DNA of 64,000 nucleotides from Stercorarius parasiticus (GCA_013396915.1 VWZL01001350.1:62001-126000); one strand, 5' to 3'. Numbered from the stretch's first letter, positions 1-12,284 are shown. The notes: a model not told the origin generated them from the sequence alone. Translations and numbers: made by a program.

Positions 1-1047
1 TTAGAGTGTGAAAATGTACAATTACACCACTCAGACAATCTAACTTGCACTCTCATGACAAGCAAGTAAGAAATGAAATTTCCTGTAAAAGAATTGGGTT
101 AATCTAAGCAAGACAGCAAACTTTAAAGGTTCTTAGTAGTTGTGTGGTTATTGCACGACTCCACTTGTTAAAATATGTTGTATTTAACTTACTTCAACTA
201 TTCCAAAGAGGCAAATTAGCATTTTGCACAGCAGAAAAAAATGTACATCAGTGAAATCCATGCACTCACTTTCTGCTTTTTAGCAAACCCCAGTTCTGCT
301 GTGAGAGAGACAGGATATACAGGCTCTCTGAGGATGCTGGCTAACAGACAAGCAAAGCAGGGCAATGTGATCCCTTCTGAGGGCCGAGGATTTCAGCCTG
401 AAGAGCAAGGCTTTTAGAAAAGTACCTTACAAATTTTAGGGAGCTCTGTATGAGTATTTTTACAGTATGGAGAAGATGCATAATACTGTTAATTGATACA
501 CTGCTAATGCAGGGAATGTAATGAGATCAGCTAAAAAAAACCACTCCGAGTGTAAAGCTGGGAGAAATTAGATACTTTTAGGAAGTGTATTTGAACTTTT
601 ATTGAGAGACACAGTAAGGTCTGAAGTTAATGACAGAAGAAAAGCTTGCATTCCCCCATGCTAACAGAGGAGAAAGATCAGATTACCATAGAAATGCTCC
701 CAATGCACTGGGGAGTTAAATTGTTGCTTTAGTTAACCTTTGCTCAGGAAAGTATGAAGCTTGTTGCATGTACCAATGCAAGTTGTAGTCTGCATGGTGA
801 CAGCCAGGGTAAATGCCTGTGCTTAACACTTGCCACCCACAGCCAGAAAAGCCCCTGAAGGAACCCAAGTAACATACTGGTTGAAGGTGGACCTCTGAGT
901 ACCCCAACCACTTATTACAATGTCGCAACCAAGGGACAGTAACAATTGTACGTGCTCTAGTCTCTCTTTTAGAAGTAATATTGATTAACAAGCAGACATC
1001 CCTTTCTAAGCTCAGACGGACACACAGACATGCATATGTGCACCCAC
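1..1047 (-). other. DPYS: DPYS intron 1 (5' part)
   Basis: This begins at the GTGGGT donor and runs off the left edge. I searched it for the expected exon 2 start (Ala-Ala-Leu-Ser-Gly-Gly region) and found none. A minus-strand open frame at 716-991 has no family resemblance and is taken as chance. Confidence 0.75.
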
Positions 1048-1317
1048 CTTTGTTCCAGTATAGAAGTCATCTTTTGATTTGCTACCCATAAAAGGGAACT
1101 GCATGTGTGTATGAGTATCGATGCCCCCAGGGATCACCAGCTTGTTGGTCGCATCCAGCACAACGAGTCCAGTTGATGGCTCAGGGTTTAGGTTTGGTCC
1201 CACTTGCTGCACCACTCCATCTTCCACGTATACGTCAGCCACCACAGAACAATCATCGTTCACAACTTTTCCCCCCTTGATCAAAAGTCTCTGCTGAGCC
1301 AGCTTTTGGGGAGGCAT
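1048..1317 (-). CDS. DPYS: DPYS (dihydropyrimidinase), first coding exon, residues 1-90; gene continues beyond the left edge
   Basis: Dihydropyrimidinase is the cytosolic, zinc-dependent second enzyme of pyrimidine breakdown; it opens the ring of dihydrouracil and dihydrothymine. The exon encodes the N-terminal beta-sandwich and the start of the TIM-barrel. Residues 10-20 carry the family's [11 protein letters not shown] segment, and residues 63-76 carry [14 protein letters not shown], whose His69 and His71 correspond to the HxH metal ligands. The exon ends in phase 0 after Gly-Thr-Lys at a good donor (AAAG|GTGGGT, 1048/1047), the same junction as I recall for human exon 1. The ATG at 1317-1315 was chosen because an in-frame TAG lies two codons upstream (1326-1324). 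Its Kozak context is poor (C at -3), and an acceptor-like sequence lies just upstream (see findings). Exon 2 is not in the window. Confidence 0.93.
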
Positions 1318-2660
1318 GGGAGCCTAGAAGGCAAGAGTGAAGCCCCAGCTCAGAAAGTTGCTCTTGCCTGAGAGTATTTCACAGCTTCTCCCAGAGCAGC
1401 AGGTTATCTCCAAATGGCCCTAAACACACACCACACACTGCTCTTTAAACAGACACCAGGGGAATTGCCCCCTCTGCCCTTGGCAGCTCCACCTACCACC
1501 TCCGGTGGATCACCAATGCCCCGTGAGAGCAGCGAGCCGGAGCGCAGGCTGCTGGCAGAGCATTGGCTTCAGGCCCTTTCTGCTCTGGACTCTTTGCCTA
1601 GAGAAAGCAGGGCTGGGCTTTCAGAAGTATCCAGCTGGGTTCTCATGACACTCACTCCAGCCTGCCCTGTGCACCCCGGGGTTTGAAACATGCTGGGCTG
1701 TTTTGAAAATGTGGCTATTCATCGGCTTGTGATGCCCAAAGGTGACCCAAGATCTTTGTAATGGGGTTCGAGGAAACCACGGGTGACCTGAGCTCCCCAC
1801 AGAGAGAGATATCCATCCTTGGGCTAGGGAGCCCAAGGGTGACCTGAGCTCCCTGCAGCAGTGTCCGGGGAGCCTGTGAGTCCTGCCCGTGCAGAGGAGC
1901 CGGGAGAGTGCAGGGCTGCGGTGGTCCAAGTGCCGCACTCAGCTGAGCCCCCACAGGCTGCTACGGTGGGGCCCACTCTGCTGCCATGGGACTGAGCCAC
2001 CGCCAGAGGACACCAGCCATCAGGAACTGCTCCTGAACCATTTGTCAGAAGATGATTTGGGACACAACCCTCAGGACTCAAACGCAGCCTTTCCCCATCC
2101 CCAATGCCACTACTTGGACAATACACAGGGCTGAGGGGGAAGCCCTTCGGGGGTTTCTGGAGCCTGCCGAGGCCTCTCCTCACCGTGTCAGCAGGAGGCT
2201 CAAGCGCCAGAGATGTGTGGTCACTCTCGAAGAACCATGCGAAAACAATCTTCTGGTAGCTGCTGCCTTGCGCCATCTGCATCGCAGCCCTGTGCCCGGT
2301 GTCCTCAGGACGGTGCTCCCCGCTGCCCCCCATTGTTGCCCTCACAACCGCCGGTGGCCCCGCCTGGCCCTGGCCTGCGCAGGCAGCAACCGCTGGCCAC
2401 TGCCAGCCATGCTGGGCTGTGGCGGGCCCCTACGCCCAAGAGTAGCTCCTTCCTGAGGGCCGGGGCAGTGGAACGTGCCACCAGGCAGCAAGGTCCGGGG
2501 AGAAAGGGAAAGCCGGGGCTTCTGTGGTGGGTTTCATACAGGGCTGGCATGAGCCCGTTTGAGAGAAGCAGTTTGTGCCTTTCAGAACACAGAGCTGGAA
2601 AAAGAGGAGGGAAAATAAAATTTGGATGGCTAGAAAATGAACTAAAGGCTTAGAGCGGAA
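1318..2660. promoter_or_regulatory. GC-richer block upstream of DPYS, probable promoter / 5' flank
   Basis: This stretch is clearly richer in G+C and in CpG than the AT-rich sequence on either side, but it is not a strong CpG island. It contains a 17-bp exact repeat (1781-1797 and 1837-1853) and a related shorter copy (1734-1748), each holding a TGACC(T/C) core. A TTTAAA-like element lies near 1444-1449 on the minus strand. No transcription start can be fixed. Open frames of 80-173 codons here on both strands overlap one another and resemble no protein family. Its role as DPYS promoter is inferred from position only. Confidence 0.45.
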
Positions 2661-4649
2661 GAATAGGAAAGACCTGCTCTACACCGTCTCAGAGGCACCT
2701 GCTCTATGGACTTTTCCCGCTTCTCTCCTCTGGTAACCCAGGTTTCCATACTCAGCAGTGACACTGCTCAAGCCTGTCCCTGAATCTGCTGAGCACCAGC
2801 ATCTTCATCCCCTTGACCTCTTCCAGTTTGGTGACGATGGCTTCAGAAGACAGAATGTTGTCTCTGAGGGCCATAAGAAGGTGCGCACATATGCTGCCAA
2901 AAAGACACGTAGACAAATGACACTAGATCTGGAAAATGTTCACCTTCCCATCAGCACGTCACATTTCTTCCTTCTCTCCCAGTGGGTAGGAAAGCAGTAC
3001 TAGACGTTTGCCTTTGTATCTGCTCATCCCAAATTGTCTCATCTTATGATTCCTGTTTATGCAGGGCTCCTGGGGCATCTATGTGGTGCTGAACAGGCAG
3101 GAAAGGGTAACCTGCACCTTCCAGGTCTGCTGCATTTGAAGTTAGTAAGATGACAAAGGTCAAGGTCCCGTGATGGGAATTTAGTCATGATCTCTGTCTC
3201 GCTAATTACAATGGTATTGATGGGTCAGGAATAGCTGAGTTTCAGCAATATGATTATTCAGATGAAGAGCAGGGCAAGAAAGATGCAGGAAGGAAGTCAA
3301 ACTATAGTCCTCTAAGACAGGAATTGCGAACATTAGAGAGCCAGGATGGAAGAGGTCCAGGTGGGCAATCAAATGGGGTAATGGGGTTGTACTTTGAATC
3401 TGTGCTGCTGCTGAGGCAGTAAACCCATTTCTCCCACCATGCATATGGATGCCTGAATAGGATTGACAGGGATTTGAGATGGGTATGTCTCAGGTACAAC
3501 AGTTTCTCTCTGTGTGGATGAAGTGACCTTTGTCAGGTGAGGAGAGGGGTTGGCAAAGGCAAGGATTCATTTGACCGTGTGCAGTCACAAGGAGTGCAGC
3601 AGTCAATTTCATACGCCTGCCCGAATTGATGTTTAATGACTTCAAGTGGAACAGCATCAACAAAATATTAAGTATTTATTGGCAAAGAGGCTTCATTCTG
3701 AGTCTCCCAGCTCAGTGCCCAAACTGCCAACCAAAAATAGTCACTTTCTTACTACTTCTCCCTGGTCAATGACTATTTAGTTATTTCTATAAAATTATTT
3801 TCCACGTGATAGACCTAGATAATCACCTCCAAGTATGTTCTTAGGCTAGTGGTAGTAGTAGACTGTTCCTGCTGAAATCCCTCCCCGAAATGGGGCAGAG
3901 GGAGACTTGAAGGCAGGCCTGCCACATCACAGCAGACCACGGTATTCAGGGTAAGCACCAGGGTATTCAGTTCCCTTTTTCATGTGTTGTGCAGGAAAGA
4001 GCTGACAGGACTTTGACACCTAAATGGTGAAGAGTAGCACAGCTCAAAACCCTATTTACCTCTGTTTCTGAACAGCACCAGGCGTGAGCTCTGTTTCTCC
4101 TCCTCTGATTTCCTCCTGGCTAATTTAGACTTTGTGGATCCTATTCTTAAGTTTCCAAACCTTCCTACCTGTAACTTCATGCCCAACTCAGAGCTGCAGG
4201 TCCCACAGACCAGCAAGATAATTCAGAGTCAGGCCTTAAAATGCTGTGCCTAGGAAAACTGAATCTCCCAGAGGTGGTTTTGAACACATGAAATAGCTTA
4301 TTGACAGATAACATTCTACCTAAGCGGTCCTTTTATTTAGTACATTTGGACAAACAAGATAAAATCACATCAGTTGCATTTACATACATTAGGTAAATAT
4401 TTAACAACTCAGCTGTCTCTGGAAAGAATGGCCTGAAATGCTACCTGTGGGACAGAAATAATCTTTATAATGCTGTGAGAAGAGAACTGGCCCCATATTC
4501 TTAGTGATCACTGAATATGTGTTGCTGCTGCAACAAGGCCTCTGGCTCCTAATCAGCTTTGTAACCTTCACTCACCCACAGAACTTTTTATCCTTCACTT
4601 TGCACAGTTCAAAACAAATCTTTGCTCTGTAATCAGTGGCTGACTCTGC
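2661..4649. other. Intergenic DPYS-LRP12 interval, nothing recognised
   Basis: AT-leaning sequence with only short chance open frames on both strands. I saw no exon-like segments, RNA genes or recognisable repeats. Confidence 0.6.
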
Positions 4650-4654
4650 ACTGT
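4650..4654. repeat. Left target-site duplication of the solo LTR
   Basis: ACTGT directly before the LTR's TG terminus, matched exactly at 5239-5243. Confidence 0.8.
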
Positions 4655-5238
4655 TGTACTGATTTGGGCTGGGAGAGGGTTAAATTTCTTCATAGTAGCT
4701 TGTACGGAGCTATACTTTGTGATGAAATCAGTGTTGATAACATGGGGATGGTTTAGTTACCGCTGAGCAGTGCTCGTGTCAAGGCCTTTTCTGCTTCTCA
4801 CACCATGCTGTCAGCGAGCAGGCTGGGGGTGCACAAGAAGCTGGGAGGGGACACAGCCGGGAAAGCTGACCCCAGCTGAGCAAAGGGATATTCCATATGT
4901 TACAATGTCATGCTCAGCAATAGAAGCAGGGAGAAGAAGAAGGAAGGGAGGGAAGCTGAGAGTGATGGCATTTGTCTTCCAAAGTAACTGTTATGCACAA
5001 TGGAGCCCTGCTTTCCTGGGGGTGGCTCTAAACACCTGTGTGCTGATGGGAAGTAGTGAATCAATTCCTTATTTTACTTTGCTTGCATGTACAGCTTTTG
5101 CTTTAGTTATTAAACTGTCTATCTCAAACTCATGAGTTTTGGCACTTTTACACTCTTCTAATTCTCTCCCCTATCCCACTGGGAAAGAGCGAGTGGTGTG
5201 TGATGCTGGGCTTAGCTGCCAGCTGGGTTTAAACCACA
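4655..5238 (+). mobile_element. Solo LTR of an avian endogenous retrovirus (ERVL-like)
   Basis: A 584-bp element that starts TG and ends CA, flanked on both sides by the 5-bp target-site duplication ACTGT (4650-4654 and 5239-5243). The overall sequence resembles a common avian retroviral LTR that I recognise. An ATTAAA polyadenylation signal at 5109-5114 and the pyrimidine-rich 3' part place U3-R-U5 on the plus strand. The TATA-like position near 4917 looks degraded. No internal gag, pol or env sequence is present, so this is the product of recombination between two LTRs. A 5-bp duplication suits the ERVL class, but the family assignment needs a repeat library. Confidence 0.85.
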
Positions 5239-5243
5239 ACTGT
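5239..5243. repeat. Right target-site duplication of the solo LTR
   Basis: ACTGT directly after the LTR's CA terminus, identical to 4650-4654. Confidence 0.8.
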
Positions 5244-8200
5244 GCAGAGAATTTTCCTGTTAAGAAACATTTACTCATCCTAAAATATTACATAGTAATT
5301 CAATGATTTGAGAGATATTGCAGAAAGTCATCAATTGCAACCCTCAACTTGAATCTTATGCTAATGGTTTTGTGGTCTGCAGCAAAGCAAATAATCCTGG
5401 AAATCTGAACATTGGAATGTCTTGTTCAGTGTAGCTATCACAGAAATATGACCAAAGAGATTTCTTAGTAACCTAATGATTAACTTAACTGATTTAATTT
5501 TAAGATGAAGAACCCTGAAGAAAATGCAGTCCACATTTATTATTTACCAAAAGAAAGTACTTCAGCAAATTAAGGAATAGCTTTGCAAGAAGTTTGAAAC
5601 ATTCAGAAGACCTTGAGGACGCCTTCTGAAAGTCATTATAATGAAGGCACAGTCAGTTTAAAGTCTTCTGAGACACACACACTCACCCACCTCCCCCTGG
5701 AACCTTTAACTTCTACCTCCTAGCATAAAATGTTACTAATTTCTATTCTGCTGTAATTATCTCGTTATTCTTATTCGTCCTTCGCTTCCATTTTCACATC
5801 CTTCCTACCATATGCTATTTCTGAAAAGCCCTTCTATCACCACTTTAGCTTTTTCTTAACCCAAAGATTCTTATTGGCATTAAGCTTCAAATAAAAGTTG
5901 GTGAAGCAGAGATGTGCCCCACAATGCAGGAGAGGGAGACAAATAGGCTTTTGGACAAACAGTAAAGATGTTTTATGACAAAAACTAGAGCCTGATGATG
6001 AGCAGTGGGGAGAAAACTCAGCTAATGAAGATGCGTTATTAATCATATTTTCTATTTTTGAAAACTTTCCTCCGAGGAAGAAAGACTGGATCATTAACCA
6101 GATTTTCAACTCAAGAAAATTGTCAGAAAAGATACCACTGACTTTCTGTAATGCTGGAAAAGCACTTGGATTTGGAGAATAGGTGTAAAGATTTATCAGT
6201 TTGAGGTGAATTCTGGATTTACAGAAGGGAATGAATGGTTATCTTTTCCCATATTCAGAAAGTCAGAAGTACTCAGTAGGCATTTCTCTGCAATTCCTAT
6301 AAAGAATCCATAACGCCTGTTCATCTGGGATTTACTTTCATATTCCTCTTTTCTGCAGATGGAATTTAATATTCATTCAATGAAATAAAATGGTCTACAT
6401 GTAATTCTACCTGGAAAGTCTTCATAATTGTGAGAACAGACAGTTGCCTCTCCTGAAAACTTCGTAACTAGCTTTCTGAACAATCTGGTGCTGGCTACTT
6501 TCAGGAGACAGATTTGTAGACACAAACAAGTGGTGATGTTTTAAAATCTAATCTCTACAGGCTTCTTCAGTTGTAAACGCTTTCCAGAACTAGCAAGTAC
6601 ATCCTATTGATTTTCTATAATAAAACAAGACTAAAAAAAAAGACGATGAAAGGAGTTGATTCCTGTAGTTCCATGTCACCTGTACAATTATAAATATGCT
6701 CTCCTTAGTGTAAGCACTGGGCCACATCCAAGCTCCTAGTGCCAAACTTCCCCCAAATATATTGGAAGTGATGCCGCAACCTTGGACCCCACGCTGGAAG
6801 GCAGCCAAAACTATTGTGTGTGCTGAAGACCATCCTACATTTTTAAAGCAACAACAGTTAGTGACTGTTCTCATTTTCATAAGACTAAGTGCTTCTTGCT
6901 CCTTGAACCTGCTCAACCCAAATGGATCACAGATAGCACAATCAAGGAAGAGAAAAGACCAGGAATGCAGCAGAGCAGCATCTAAGGAACTGTAATACTG
7001 TGCTCTTTTAAATATTCACTTCCCTTAGTGGCTTACTAAGGGTCCAATAAAATAAACACCTTCTAAATATCAATGAGACCACAAAGGCAGTTCAGCTCAG
7101 GCATTTAAGTTCTAAGTCTCAGGACGTTCTGGGAAAGAGACTCATCAGATGTGTCAGTTGCTTCCCGGTGGATAATCGCAGACAAAGAAAGCCAGTTCCT
7201 AGGTGGGATTTTTCCAAACTCCAAGAAACAACCACAAAAGCACAGAAATTAGTTTCCTTTGGAAGCTATTATTTTTACTAATGCATTATCTGGAAAAAAC
7301 ACTGTAAAATGTTATTTATATTGTTGTGGCCAATTCTCAAACTCAACATCTCTCTTTTGAAGGAGCATAAAGTCAGAATTCTAACCGCTGCCCAACATAC
7401 CAGGCAAGAGAAAGCAAAGCTGAACATCTCTGTTCCTTGCCATACCACTGCAGAAATAAGATATGTTTATGACCTTCCTCATTACCCTGCATATTGCTCT
7501 TGCGTTTGTTTCTCATCTCATGCTCCAGAACTGCTTCTTAACTGACCATAGCAAAGACGACAGTTTTAAAACAATACATTTTACCAATTGTTCTTGATCA
7601 ATTTTCTACACCTGGAGAAGCAGCTAAAAATTATTTCAGTTGGCATACCTTCAGACACTTGAGTACTTGGTTGCAAAGGTCCGAATGCAATTCTGCTAAT
7701 TGTTCTGCCTTACCTCTGTAACACTACAAGTCACCAATACTGTGACAAAATCTGAGATTTCTGGTCTTGATTCAGATACCTGCCCCTGTTAGTTAGTATC
7801 TACGACATATCCTTATTCCAGGGATCTTTTCCTTACTCCTTAAAACGAGCTTATTCCTTTGTCCTTTACATTTTGCATTATTGTTAGGAAACGCACCTTA
7901 TACCAGAACTCCTCCTTTCCTTCTCTTATACATTGCTGATTTGACATGCCCTACCCATTTTGACTTACTTTTGGAGGGTCTCCTACAATTGTTTATCTCA
8001 AAAACTAAAAAAATCCATTGCATAATGTAATAATTATAATTATGTTCCTTTAAAGTTTCTAGTCCATTTTATTACAACTCTACCATCATCCAAAATCAAA
8101 ATACAGTGACTCATCTTTTCATCTTAATTTTTTTTGCCTCCTGTGTTCCATCCCTTTCCTTCCTGCACAAGCAGCATACAGGGTGACTAATGGGGAATAA

Positions 8201-9750
8201 TCTTTCAAACTGAATGCAAGCGAAGTAAATTCTTTCAGATTGTATCTTTTCTCTATTACTTTGATAACACGATACAACTTGTTCATAAGGAATGAAATGC
8301 TGAAATCTAAGCTCTTCTGCTACAACCACTAGTTTGTGTCAGCATATTCACAGAGATTAGCTACATTTGGTTAATTCTGGCTTTCTCCAAATGCCCTTTC
8401 TCAAAGTGCAATTAGGAATCGCTAACCTAGATTGCTTATAGAGCTGCTTCTGTCATTTCTCCCATTAGTTATGGAAGAAGTTTTGTCTATCCAAATTGTT
8501 AGACAATAATTAAATTTAGTGGGTACAACATTCTCTTCCCTCAAATTACTATTCCCCAGATAGATCATAGTGTGTTACTGGATCTGAATGGAAGCCTCAA
8601 ACTGGGCAAATATATTGACATGATAGGAATGTTCTGCTATAAAACTTGTCAGTATCAAGACAAATATGCATGAACTCATTTACTTTGATGAGGGAAAGCT
8701 AACTACAGTAGTCAAATCCCAAAAGAGGCTAGAAGGAACGCAGTTTTAACTATGGATCTGCTTACCTCCCCGTACCTCCAGCCACTTGGCGAAGGGACAG
8801 GACAGACTTCTCCCTTGTCCTTTCAGAACATTCCCCATTTTGGGCAACCGGATTGTAGGTGATATCCTGGAAGAGTTCAGTTAACAACTGCTTATTTTCA
8901 GAAACTCACAGGTGAGGAAGAAAAGAGACAGAGTCAAAAAAAACAGCAACAAAAAAAAAAAAAACAGAAAAAAAATAATCACTCATCACAACTACAGGAA
9001 GATTAAAACTGTTGAAGATTTGTGGAAAATGTGCAGTACTTCCTCGGGACAATTGCAACAGTCAAATAGCTGCTGGAGAATGAAACAGGCCAATAAACAT
9101 TCACTTTTCAGAAAGGAAGCAAAACCTCATCTCAACAGGAAAACCCATGATTAACTTTGATCTACAGTAAGTATTTAATCTAAGGACTCACTGAAAAAGT
9201 ATTTGTGACCCAAACTTGAACTGTGATTTTCCTAGACTGAATCCGAGCTTTGCCACAAGTTCTTGCTTTGGCATTTGGATAGGAAGTGAAACAAGATACC
9301 GTAACTAATTCCAGCATCCTCTCTGAGAACCTGTTTTGAAAGAAGAGCTATCAGCAATACCTGCTGAACTTGTACAGAAAAGGGACTTTACTTTGGAAAC
9401 AAAACAAGTCCTCATAGCATTGGAGGCTCAGTCACCCCCCCTTAATGTTTCAATGCAAATCAAATAAGAAAAGTGTGATACGTGTAAAATAATAATGACA
9501 AACTCCTTCCATGCTTAGAAAGATTTACATGAGGAGAAAAATCACCTCACAATAGCCTACATTCTTCAAAGCTTTCAGATGAAAGTGATTTATTACAGAA
9601 AGTAAGGTAATTCCACAGTAAATCATTCTGACTTTGCTTCAAAACGCCCTAGCATTGTAACACAGCTGTACGAAGAGTCACTTAAATGAAACATTCCAGT
9701 AGCTCCAAAAGAGGAAATAAAGTACCATGACTCAATGGAAACGTCAGTTA
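5244..9750. other. Intergenic DPYS-LRP12 interval, nothing recognised apart from low complexity
   Basis: AT-rich sequence between the LTR and the 3' end of LRP12. It contains an A-rich tract at about 8932-8980. I found no exon with supporting splice sites, and no RNA gene. Confidence 0.6.
8932..8980. repeat. A-rich low-complexity tract
   Basis: Nearly pure A with occasional C or G. It could be the tail of an old retro-insertion, but no recognisable body is attached. Confidence 0.6.
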
Positions 9751-9829
9751 AACAAAACCCAAACAAACAAAAACAAAAAACCCCCCAAAACCCAAACAAA
9801 CCCCCAAAACCAACTAACCAACCAAAAGG
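9751..9829. repeat. A/C-rich tract (T/G-rich on the LRP12 strand) just beyond the LRP12 3' end
   Basis: A run of A and C blocks that reads as T-rich sequence with four G runs (lengths 5, 3, 6 and 3) on the minus strand. It begins about 100 nt downstream of the distal LRP12 polyadenylation signal. Confidence 0.7.
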
Positions 9830-9928
9830 AAACCCAATCAGTATTAATCAAAAGAAAATTTGATCACTCCCTTTAAATTCACTAAGAAAGAAATCACTGC
9901 AACAAATTAGCCTCATACAAATATGAAT

Positions 9929-9934
9929 TTTATT
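9929..9934 (-). terminator. LRP12: Candidate distal polyadenylation signal (AATAAA) of LRP12
   Basis: AATAAA on the minus strand, followed within about 20-60 nt by G/T-rich sequence (TTTGTTGCAGTG, then TTTCTTTCTTAGTG). This would give a 3' UTR of about 2.35 kb. Confidence 0.5.
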
Positions 9935-10606
9935 TACAATTTTCCAAATTCTAAATGAAATCCAACTTCTCAGTTAAACGTGTAGCATTTCTCCTTGAAA
10001 ACAAATTAAACATTGTGTTCTTTTTACATCTGCAATATGGAGTCCATAGGTACATGCTATTTGGGGCATCTAATGGAACAAGTTTAGGTCACTTTATGTG
10101 TGTGTATATAACACCAAAGGTATTCTGTGAAGACTCTTTCTTCAAAATGTATCTGCCTCGGGGACAAACATTTCCACAACCACTTTCTAATGACAATTAG
10201 TTACGAAGGTTTAAAAACCCAGTATTTTATACCAGGACATACTGTTCACATATATTTCAGGGTGTGTCACCACGTTCATATTGCAAGTTTGCCTGCTCTA
10301 TAAGCAATGCCACTGAAGTCAGACTAAAGATTACCCACAGATTTAGATATTATTCAATGTGAATAAAAATGGCCATTGATGACTTCTACTCGGGTATGTG
10401 TAATTATGGGCCAATCTGTACCTGATCTGGTACCAGTGTGATGTGATCTGTTCTGAAACTTAAAACCGCATGGGTCATTATAATAAAATCTTTTACAACT
10501 GTATTGCACATAAGTTCCTCAAAAGCACAAATCTACATAACCGTGTCCTGAACTCAGATTCTACCTGCTAACTCTCATGAATAAAATCAACCAGATGGTA
10601 AAATAG

Positions 10607-10612
10607 TTTATT
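10607..10612 (-). terminator. LRP12: Candidate proximal polyadenylation signal (AATAAA) of LRP12
   Basis: A second AATAAA on the minus strand, giving a 3' UTR of about 1.7 kb. I cannot decide from sequence which site is used, or whether both are. Confidence 0.35.
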
Positions 10613-12284
10613 TTTCTCATCCCAGTGTCTGTGAAAGAAGAGAAGAGGGAGAAGGTATATACACTTTGGAATCCATTCAATTATTTGTTTCTTCTGCATA
10701 TGATTTGTACTTCAGAGATGAGGATTTTTAAAAAATAAAAGAAAAAGCCAGACAGACCTTGGATTTATCTTTAAAAGTACCTCAAAAACATAACAAAAAT
10801 TCAATTTAGTTTTGATACATATTAAAACATTTTAGTCAGTTCTGCCCGACAGCATAACACGACAGAAATGCACAAGACTTTAAACATGCTTTAAAATGAC
10901 ATTCAACAAAGTATTTAAAATTTAATAAATAGCATACAATCACACACAAATACATTTCATACTGGATCTTTAAGCCTACTAAAAACAGACTGGCAAAGAA
11001 TAAATAAAACAGTAGTTGACATTTTTGTTTTTAAAAGGTGTAGATTCTTGTTGTCACACTAGTAGCCACATATTAACCTGCTTGTCACAAAATTGGAAGT
11101 TACGAGCTTTTTTCCCACTGATCTTTTTTTTCTCCAACATGTAATATCATTTAAAAAAAAAATACACTGAAAGGGATGGTTTTTTTTTTTTAAACAACCA
11201 GTCTGCAACCAAGTAAACCAGTTTTTAAATACAACGAATAAATAGGGAATTAGTAAAGCAAATTCAATTGCAACAAAAATGCAACACCCCAAGAAAAGAG
11301 CCATGGAAATATATAGCCATTGCAATATTAGACAGTAATAGTACTTAAAGTGATAGTGCTTGTGCACTAAGCTCATTAGAGACCTTAATATGGTTTTAGT
11401 GCAAATCCCTTGAGTCCAAACAAGCTTTATACCCTACAGTATTAGGGAAAGATCTATTACCAGTTGGAACTTATTCTGTAGTGTATTTGTACATATCAGA
11501 TATTCAAAGAACTAACACATATTGTAATATCTTCGGCCCTTTTTTACTTCAAATCAAAAAGACTAATGGCTGGGGGTTTTACATACTATTTGGCTGTACC
11601 ATATTAGATTGCAGTTTAGGAAAGTCAGTGCTATAAAAGCTTTTGCCATCAGTTTAACTATTATATCTAAATTTCACAAATCATTGCATTTTGTACTTCT
11701 GAGAAAAATAGAATGCTCCTGGAGAAAGTTTCTCCTCCCTTTAAATAAGTTCACATTATGATGAAATTCAAGAGTATTTAGACAAAGTGGTGTATAAACT
11801 CAAAGAAAAGTACATATTTTACATTAACAATCCTTACCAGCATTTAGTATATTAAGTTACAAGTACGTTGGCAATAATACAACGGAGTCAATTCCTAAAG
11901 GAAAATAATTCTGTACAAATTCACCTGTTAATATGGGGTTAAACAGGCAGCCAAATAAGTCTTGAGCAGCCATGTTTCTGGTTTGAACTACAGTACCAGG
12001 ATAAACTAAATTTGAAACTAACTGGGATAACTTCAGTTTAAAGAGTAATCAGATTATACTGGATACACACATCATGTATTCAGAGCCATTAAAAATACTC
12101 ACTCTAATAGTTCCATAACGTCATCCAGTATAAGAAATGTTTAATCAACCACACAGACTAAAATAGTTTAAACATAACGTTGTCCTGGATTTTTTAAAAC
12201 TAAAAACTAGTTTTAATCGTGAAGTACAAAACAATGACAGATATTGCTCCAACTTGTACACAATCTTTCCTAAGCAATCCGTAC

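Larger units (their letters stand above)
9910..12284 (-). other. LRP12: LRP12 3' untranslated region
   Basis: This begins directly after the LRP12 stop codon in the last exon and has no intron signals or long open frame in sense. It is AT-rich, with T-rich runs on the sense strand near 11120-11190 and several AATAAA or ATTAAA hexamers. The right limit is certain. The left limit depends on which polyadenylation signal is used. Short open frames inside it (for example 11059-11376 minus) are chance. Confidence 0.65.

Noticed and set aside
1824..2345. 173-codon minus-strand open frame upstream of DPYS
   Set aside because: It overlaps open frames on both strands in a GC-rich, stop-poor block. It has no domain or motif, and the composition looks like translated non-coding DNA.
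11059..11376. 105-codon minus-strand frame in the LRP12 3' UTR
   Set aside because: It lies beyond the LRP12 stop in AT-rich UTR, has Phe/Leu/Lys-rich low-complexity composition and no initiation or splice support.
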